A stretch of 64,000 nt of DNA from Siphonodentalium dalli (Eukaryota > Mollusca > Scaphopoda > Gadilida > Siphonodentaliidae), in assembly GCA_032622095.1 (NCBI GenBank), contig CP136066.1, forward strand, positions 225,560,961-225,624,960, read 5' to 3'. Position 1 is the first letter of the stretch; every line of letters starts with the position of its first letter. The position numbers were made by a program, and so were the translations under genes. Of this stretch, positions 58,371 through 64,000 are shown piece by piece. The notes beneath the pieces were generated by a model. The model saw only the letters and a list, made by a program, of their open reading frames with translations, made no database searches and was not told the origin of the DNA.

Positions 58371-60010
58371 GGGCAGGTGGTGGGTGGTCATTTTCAGATT
58401 AGTGATTTAACATCATAACTTGAACAAATATCAACTGATTTGTTGATATTTGATATATGAGACTTGCGCATTAATGCTCAACAATGTCTTGATCGAGTTT
58501 GAAAACCGGTCAGGTCTGTGAAGCACAGCCCTTAATTAGTTAATTTTTAATAGTGCCATAACTGGTCATAACTTGAAAAAAATTAATCAACTGATTTTGT
58601 TATATTCGGTATATGAGACTCGCTTAATTATGTCTTGTTCGAATTCAAAGTCTACTAATATGGTTTATAAGCATTCTTTCTCTATTTCTATAGATTACAT
58701 GTATCTCATCCTGTTTTTTTGAAGATATACTACAAGCTATCCAACAGTGAACAGAATTTAGATCCTTCTCAGGCTACTGGTAACTCTTAAGAAGAATTAG
58801 GATAGATGAAACAGTAACTATTAAGGTTATGGATCTACCACAGGTAACTTGAATTTTTAGCTGCATTAATTTTAGACTTATTTTAGTTCAACTGAGAAAT
58901 AGTTATGACTGCTTGTCCAGGCAACTTAACTTGAAAGAGTGGTGTGGTATAGCGTGATACAAGGTGATTTGGGACCAATACCAACACGAACCGATGGGTG
59001 GTATTGGTCCTGTTGAGTCTTGTATCATGCTATAACACACAACCCAAGACACTGTAATATTTTACCATGTTGACAATTCTAACCAATTGGGAAAAAATGC
59101 TCCATCTGTGAGTTTGCATGCCAAAAGTTACATTTTGAACGACTTTGATAACATTACTCTCACATGCCTTTACAAACCTATGTAACACAGCCATTTATTG
59201 ATGAATTGTGACAATTTTTGGTACATTACTTGATTCTCACATTTTACAGAAAGTCAGGCCAGCCCCGTCTTTTAACCAGAGTTATCCCACTTATTTATAT
59301 GTAATTTTATGTCCATTAGTGTGGTAACTTTATAACAAATGTCAGCTAATTAAATTCATATTTGGTTTATCGATCTTTCACAACAATGTCTTGATTGAGT
59401 TAAACAACCAGTTTTGTCCAATTTGTTTTACCTGAGTTACAGCCCTTAGTTTATCTCTTTTGAGCAATTTTGGGGAAATTTATGTCTGATGCACGATAAC
59501 TTGAACAAACTTCAACTGATTCCATTCGTATTGGGTGTATGGATCTTTTACAACAATATCCTGAACGAGTTCGAAAACCAAATTTGTCCGACATTTTTTA
59601 CCTGCGTTATAGCCCCTAGATTGTCTATTTTAGCAATTTTATGACTTAGCACGGAAATTTCAACTGTATCCATTCATATTGAGTGTACATATGGATCTTT
59701 CACAGCAATATCATGATTGAGTTCGAAAACCAGGTTTGTCCGAGTATTTTTACGGCCCTAGTTTGTTTATTGTCAGCAAGTTTATGACCATTTGCGTGAT
59801 AACTTGAAGAAACTTTCAACTGATTCCATTCATATTGGGTATACATTGTATGGACCTTTCACAACTATAATCAATATCTCGGTTGAGTTCAACAACCGGG
59901 TTTGTCCGATTTTGTTTACCTGAGTTATGGCCCTTAATTCTGAGTTATGATTCTGAAGGGGAAAAAAAACCCGGATTAGAGCCATCTTTGATGAGCAACC
60001 CTAGTTTTGT
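58371..60010. repeat. Degenerate ~150-170-bp repeats ('ATAACTTGAACAAA' family)
   Basis: A motif string recurs: ATAACTTGAACAAA, TCAACTGATT, a TTGG(T/G)TATA(T)GGA/GAGAC phrase, CACAACAAT(A/G)TC, GAGTT(C/T)GAAAACC, TTTGTCCGA and AGTTA(T/C)(A/G)GCCC. Copies start near 58427, 58573, 59325, 59498, 59655 and 59795. The last 80 bases of the window (63930-64000) belong to the same family. Non-coding. Confidence 0.7.
58942..59040. mobile_element. 99-bp hairpin MITE
   Basis: GTGTGGTATAGCGTGATACAAGG at the left pairs with the complement ending at 59040 (mismatches few), continuing through GGACCAATACCA. It is inserted among the degenerate repeats. Confidence 0.7.
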
Positions 60011-60033
60011 CATCCTTGGTGGGAGTATTTATA

Positions 60034-60440
60034 CAGTTAAACTTCGTTAAGTCGAATCGCAAGGGACCGTTGGATTACTTCGGGTGTTCGAGTCCGACTT
60101 AACTGTTTTGACAATTTGGTGACCACAAATTCCAACCAGTTGAATTCATATCGATCCGATATGGCCCACGATTGCTGCATCAGTGTCATGGCATCGAGAA
60201 CATTCAAATTGAGTTCAGCCTTCTTGTCAATAGCATTTCTTCGTTTGGAACATTGTTTTCGTTTTGGGAAGACATGACTGAATGAAATTATTCTCTGTAT
60301 CAGGCCGTTTAAATATGGTTTTCATTTCGCCTGTCAACACTACTAATCCTCACATGGGAAATTGACCCCCACACCTCGTTAATATGTTAAATAAACAATG
60401 CATTAGGATAAATAAAGACTCCAGGAAACTTCACAGCGTT
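60034..60440 (-). pseudogene. pogo/Tigger-like transposase relic with a terminal repeat
   Basis: On the minus strand an open stretch (complement of about 60060-60318) encodes DKKAELNLNVLDAMTLMQQS followed by W. The sequence resembles the C-terminal end of pogo/Tigger DDE transposases (..I(N)xLDAM....Q(A/S)W...). Adjacent, at about 60034, CAGTTAAACTTCGTTAAGTC has the style of a Tigger terminal repeat and follows TA, the expected target. The rest of the transposase, including the catalytic triad, is not recognisable. Recognition is from memory of the family, so moderate confidence. Confidence 0.5.
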
Positions 60441-60935
60441 TTGACCTTGCGCGATTTGACCTTGAATTGATCATTTTGAAGGTCAAGGTCAGGTCGGGGT
60501 CACGATTCGACCCATCCAAAACACTCCTCGGACAAAAGTAATGTAGGTACCAAATTTGCGATTTGACCTTGAATTGACCATTTTGAAGGTCAGATCTGGG
60601 TCACGATTTGACCCCCTCCAAAATTCATCGACCCGTCTCAAATTCATCGAAATTCGTCCGTTTTACCCGATTTGACCTTGAATTGAACTTTGAAGGTCAA
60701 GATCATGTCACGGTCACGATTTGACCCGTTCAAAAGACTCCCCGGACAAAGGTACTTATAGGTATCAAATTTCGTCATTTTGAAGGTCAGGTCGGGTCAC
60801 GATTTGACCCGTCCAAAACATTCCCAGGACAAAAGTAACCCTAGGTATCAAATTTCGTCAAAATCCGTCAAGGCAGTTTTCCCGGCCATACCTAACAAAC
60901 AAACAGACAGAAGTCCCAAAATATATATTAGATCT
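60441..60935 (+). repeat. Dispersed repeat with ~110-bp modules, copy 2
   Basis: Four diverged modules with GATTTGACCTTGAATTGA, GAAGGTCA(AG) and GACCCGTCCAAAACA-type phrases, ending CAAACAGACAGAAGTCCC then AAAATATAT, as in the copy at 13470-14480. It abuts the pogo-like relic. Confidence 0.65.
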
Positions 60936-62045
60936 TGTACCTTTTCACACATAAACATGAACTCAGTGATGTTTTCTTCTCAATGTAATAGATACAGAAA
61001 CATTTTTTGGGTTGGTGCAGAAAAATACCACTTATATATATAGGCATTTCTTTGACACAAGGAATCTAATGCTGTGGACTAGAGTTGTCGAAGAGCACAA
61101 CAATTGGTAAGAAATTTATTGACGCTGACATCAACCACATGTATATTAAGAGGATATCTCGTGATTTGAGTGCACAAAAACAATTATCTCATTGAGGAAA
61201 GTAGACAAATGTTTATTTTTCTGAGTGAAAATGTTTGTATAAAAAACAGTAAAGTTTAATCAATTGTTTTTTATTTATTTGTTCAACAGTAATTATTTAA
61301 AAAGAGATTAATGTGAAGGCACATACATGAAGGTAACATGATGGATCTTTGAAATTATGTTGTACATCTATTTTTATACTCGTAATGGTCCGCTTCATAA
61401 GTTATTTGCAACAGTTAATTTACTGGACTGGATTGAATTTCTGAATCAAAGAGTCCACAATATAAACATGCTTCTTTAATGGCCCAAGACTTTGTGGTGA
61501 TCTATAATTCACTCATGTAATCTTATATCATTTCTTATACTCTCGTTAATTTCCATTAATGGCAATTTGGTTTAACTCAAGTTGTTTTAAATATTCAATT
61601 CGATCCAAAATTTGATATTTGCAGAACCTTACTTAAATTTAAGCAAAGTATGGACACAATCAGTTTTAAAAGATTGCAGCTGTACACTTTAAAGTTGATA
61701 CTCCAATGTCATATAGACAAACAGTCTACCACCATATTGTGGTACATACTAATTTATTCTGGGTGATTATAAATTACCTGTATATTTTATTTTTAGATAT
61801 CGTAGCTATATTCCATTGTGGACAGAAATTGGACCATAACTTATCAAATGAGCTAATGGACGAGAACAAAAGGATATGAATCTTAACAAAGGTAATGATT
61901 TAAAGCTGCATTTACTATTATACTCTAGTGACATTGGCAAAAAAATCAGTTATCACAAAAAGCAAAAAAGTGGTTGCAATTATACAAAAAATGTATTGTC
62001 AATTAGGTTGTTAAGGATAGTATATGATAAAGTGATGTGGATTTT
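60936..62045. other. AT-rich spacer, no gene recognised
   Basis: About 1.1 kb without repeats or convincing frames. Confidence 0.4.
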
Positions 62046-62400
62046 AGCTCACCTAATGTGAAGTCTTTGGTGGAGCTATAGTCATCCGACCGTCCGTCTG
62101 TCCATCCGTCCTTCAACAATTCTTTGAACATCTTCTCCAGATCCATAGGACCGAATGGGTTCATATTTGGTGTGGATTGTCCCTAGGTGATTCACTTTCA
62201 GATTTGTTCAAATGAGCTCACTGGGTCAAATAGCTGCGAAGCCAGGGCCAAAACTCTTTCCCTCCATAGTAATTCTAAAAACGATTTCTTCTCAAGAACC
62301 ATCAGGCATATTTAGTATATATTTGGTCCTTGGGTGACTGGGGCAGATCCAGCAGAAACAATGTCTGGTCTATTGGTGGCAGGAGTAAAGTTGAACCCAC
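62046..62400. repeat. Dispersed repeat with CCGTCCGTCTGTCC tract
   Basis: Starts near AGCTCACCTAATGTGAAG, with a (CCGTCC)-like tract at 62089-62114, then TTCATATTTGGTGTGGATTG. Sequences with a tract of this type followed by an 'ATATTTGGTGTG' phrase are familiar to me as common repeats in invertebrate genomes; the family name is unknown to me. Confidence 0.5.
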
Positions 62401-63690
62401 TATTTACTCTAAATGAAATACTTGTTTGACAGAGGTTACATGTGTAGTATTAACCCACATACTCACTGACATACTAGAATATTTTTTTATTTTCAAAGTC
62501 TTTATTTATATGTCCATGTGTACTCATAATAGTGGGGCACACATGTACTTACTCAAATAGAACATGGAGGTGGGTGTTGAAATGCATGTCAGAGTTAGTA
62601 GTCAGGCATCCAAATAAATCATCCCACATGTCCTATTCTCGCAGGGATATGACAAGAGGAGGGGAGGGGGGATGGCGGGTTGGTTGCATATTTTTTCAAT
62701 GACATTTAATTTGTTTTCCAAAACCAATTATAAATACCAAAATGAATATATAATTATAGACCAATAAATCAAGAGAAGGGGCTCCCAGTTGTAATATTTT
62801 ACCCACTATTTATTATTTTATAACACGATATCATGGGGTGGGTTCTGCTTCTGATGAGGACAAAATTGGACAGTTTCATTAAGCTTACCTGACTGGTATC
62901 TAAAACCTTTTGTACCCTTTTTATGTTTTATCCTACTATTTTAACATTTAAATTTGAGTATGAACTACCTGTATAATTTAGTTCATGATAACATTCACTT
63001 AATTCAAATAAATCTTCTGATGAATGTCAGTGTTATACATTTTATATGTCTTCCAACACATGTACACATGTGGTGCACATATTAAATGTCAACACATGAA
63101 TCTCATATCAGGTTTGCTCAAATTGGGTTGGTTATTCAAGAAGGGGCAGTCCTTGCAGATTTAATACTCTGCCTTCAAATTAATTGAATCAAGAATATGT
63201 ATGTATGTCACTGTGAACGCTTAATTTCTAAGCTGAGTGTATAATTCTAACTATTTATTTTGAAGTAAATTTGACAAGTACTGACTGTTGTAGTCTTCAC
63301 AGTGCCAGTCTTCTCAGTTTTTATATTGAATTATAAATTGGGCAATGTTGTCAGGCACTTATTTGATAAGTGTTCTGAATAAATATTTATGCATGCCATT
63401 ACACTTTAAAAAATCATGTTATTTTATTATCTGGCTGAAACTGGCTCCATATTTAGTGTTGGATCGGCCTGCAGCCCATTTGTGCACTAAGTGCATGCAT
63501 AGAGGATCTCTAATGAGTCGCAATTTTATATGAAATTTATTAACCAAGCTAAAGCTCGACTCAAATAAAAAATTTGTGGACACGGTTCATAAATTTTGTA
63601 AATAAATTTGGATGAATTCGAGATCCATTCTATCACATAATCGCATTTTAGCAAGGAAAACTATCTCGAAATGCCTGGGGTTAAATTTGT
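62401..63690. other. AT-rich spacer, no gene recognised
   Basis: Nothing beyond short G-rich and A-rich tracts (for example GGGGAGGGGGG near 62661). Confidence 0.4.
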
Positions 63691-64000
63691 TTTTAGTCGA
63701 GTTTTTCAAAAACTCGACGTATGGTTTGGCGAGGGACGGTTGGCGGGCGGGCGGGCGGACCTAAAGAATGCCTTATAACTTTGACATTTGTGAACGGATT
63801 CAAATTTGTTTTGGTATGGCAGTTACTCCCAATGACTATTTACTGCCTGTAGAAAATGGGTCTCGTCCGAACTTTTTTACAAGAGTTATCCATCTTAGAT
63901 GGTTTTTAGTTAAGTTGTTCACCGATAGCGCGATAACTCACGCAAATATTAACCAATTTCAACAATATTTGGTATATGAGACTCTTGCAACAATATCTCG
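63691..64000 (+). repeat. Dispersed repeat running off the window
   Basis: Opens with a 23-bp hairpin at 63696-63718 (GTCGAGTTTTT against AAAAACTCGAC), then GGCGGGCGGGCGG. Its later part (ATTAACCAATTTCAACAATA, TTGGTATATGAGAC) is in the same family as the repeats at 58.4-60 kb. The repeat continues beyond the window edge. Confidence 0.6.

Overview
This window reads as non-coding, repeat-dominated nuclear DNA from a marine invertebrate. I found no credible host protein-coding gene, rRNA or functional tRNA. The only convincing protein signals come from transposable elements: non-LTR retrotransposon (LINE) ORF1 and ORF2 domains, a LINE C-terminal relic and a pogo/Tigger-type transposase relic. 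The AT-rich background, piggyBac-type TTAA elements, snap-back MITEs, tRNA-headed SINE pieces and degenerate ~160-bp repeats suggest a lophotrochozoan, perhaps a bivalve mollusc. That taxonomic guess is inference only.

Layout. 0-5 kb: an inverted repeat, a SINE relic, a 50-copy 46-bp satellite (745-3049) and a 34-bp tandem array. 5-12 kb: long-armed foldback elements (5975-8095 and 11357-11943), small hairpin MITEs, dispersed repeats and SINE pieces. 12-22 kb: low-complexity DNA, a ~120-bp-module dispersed repeat (13.5-14.5 kb), then 14-bp, 68-bp, 47-bp and 36-bp satellites. 22.6-25.3 kb: a nest in which an ORF1-only LINE sits in a ~137-bp tandem repeat and is itself split by a 726-bp MITE carrying another MITE. 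26.8-27.4 kb: piggyBac-like MITEs. 30.3-34 kb: foldback elements built from arrays of the palindrome CCTGATATATCAGG. 36.2-38.5 kb: four ~480-bp tandem units, the first holding another piggyBac-like MITE. 39-40.8 kb: a diverged 1009-bp-period duplication. 41.6-49.4 kb: a candidate 7.8-kb element with recurrent GTAACATTCGTTAC motifs, interrupted by a 4.37-kb element with CTTAGTG/CACTAAG ends. 50-53.6 kb: a LINE with endonuclease and reverse transcriptase domains, its 3' third caught in a fresh 1922-bp tandem duplication (52646-56489). 56.5-64 kb: a 745-bp-period duplication, degenerate repeats, a pogo-like relic and AT-rich DNA with no recognisable genes.

The elements do not form a pathway. Their value is as a stratigraphic record: several insertions can be ordered in time, and two have an intact comparison site in a neighbouring tandem-repeat unit, which gives direct evidence for the target-site duplications (TCATA for the ORF1-only LINE, TTAA for the MITE). 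The ORF1-only LINE nest and the 7.8-kb nested element with two different palindromic motif sets are the best candidates for something undescribed.
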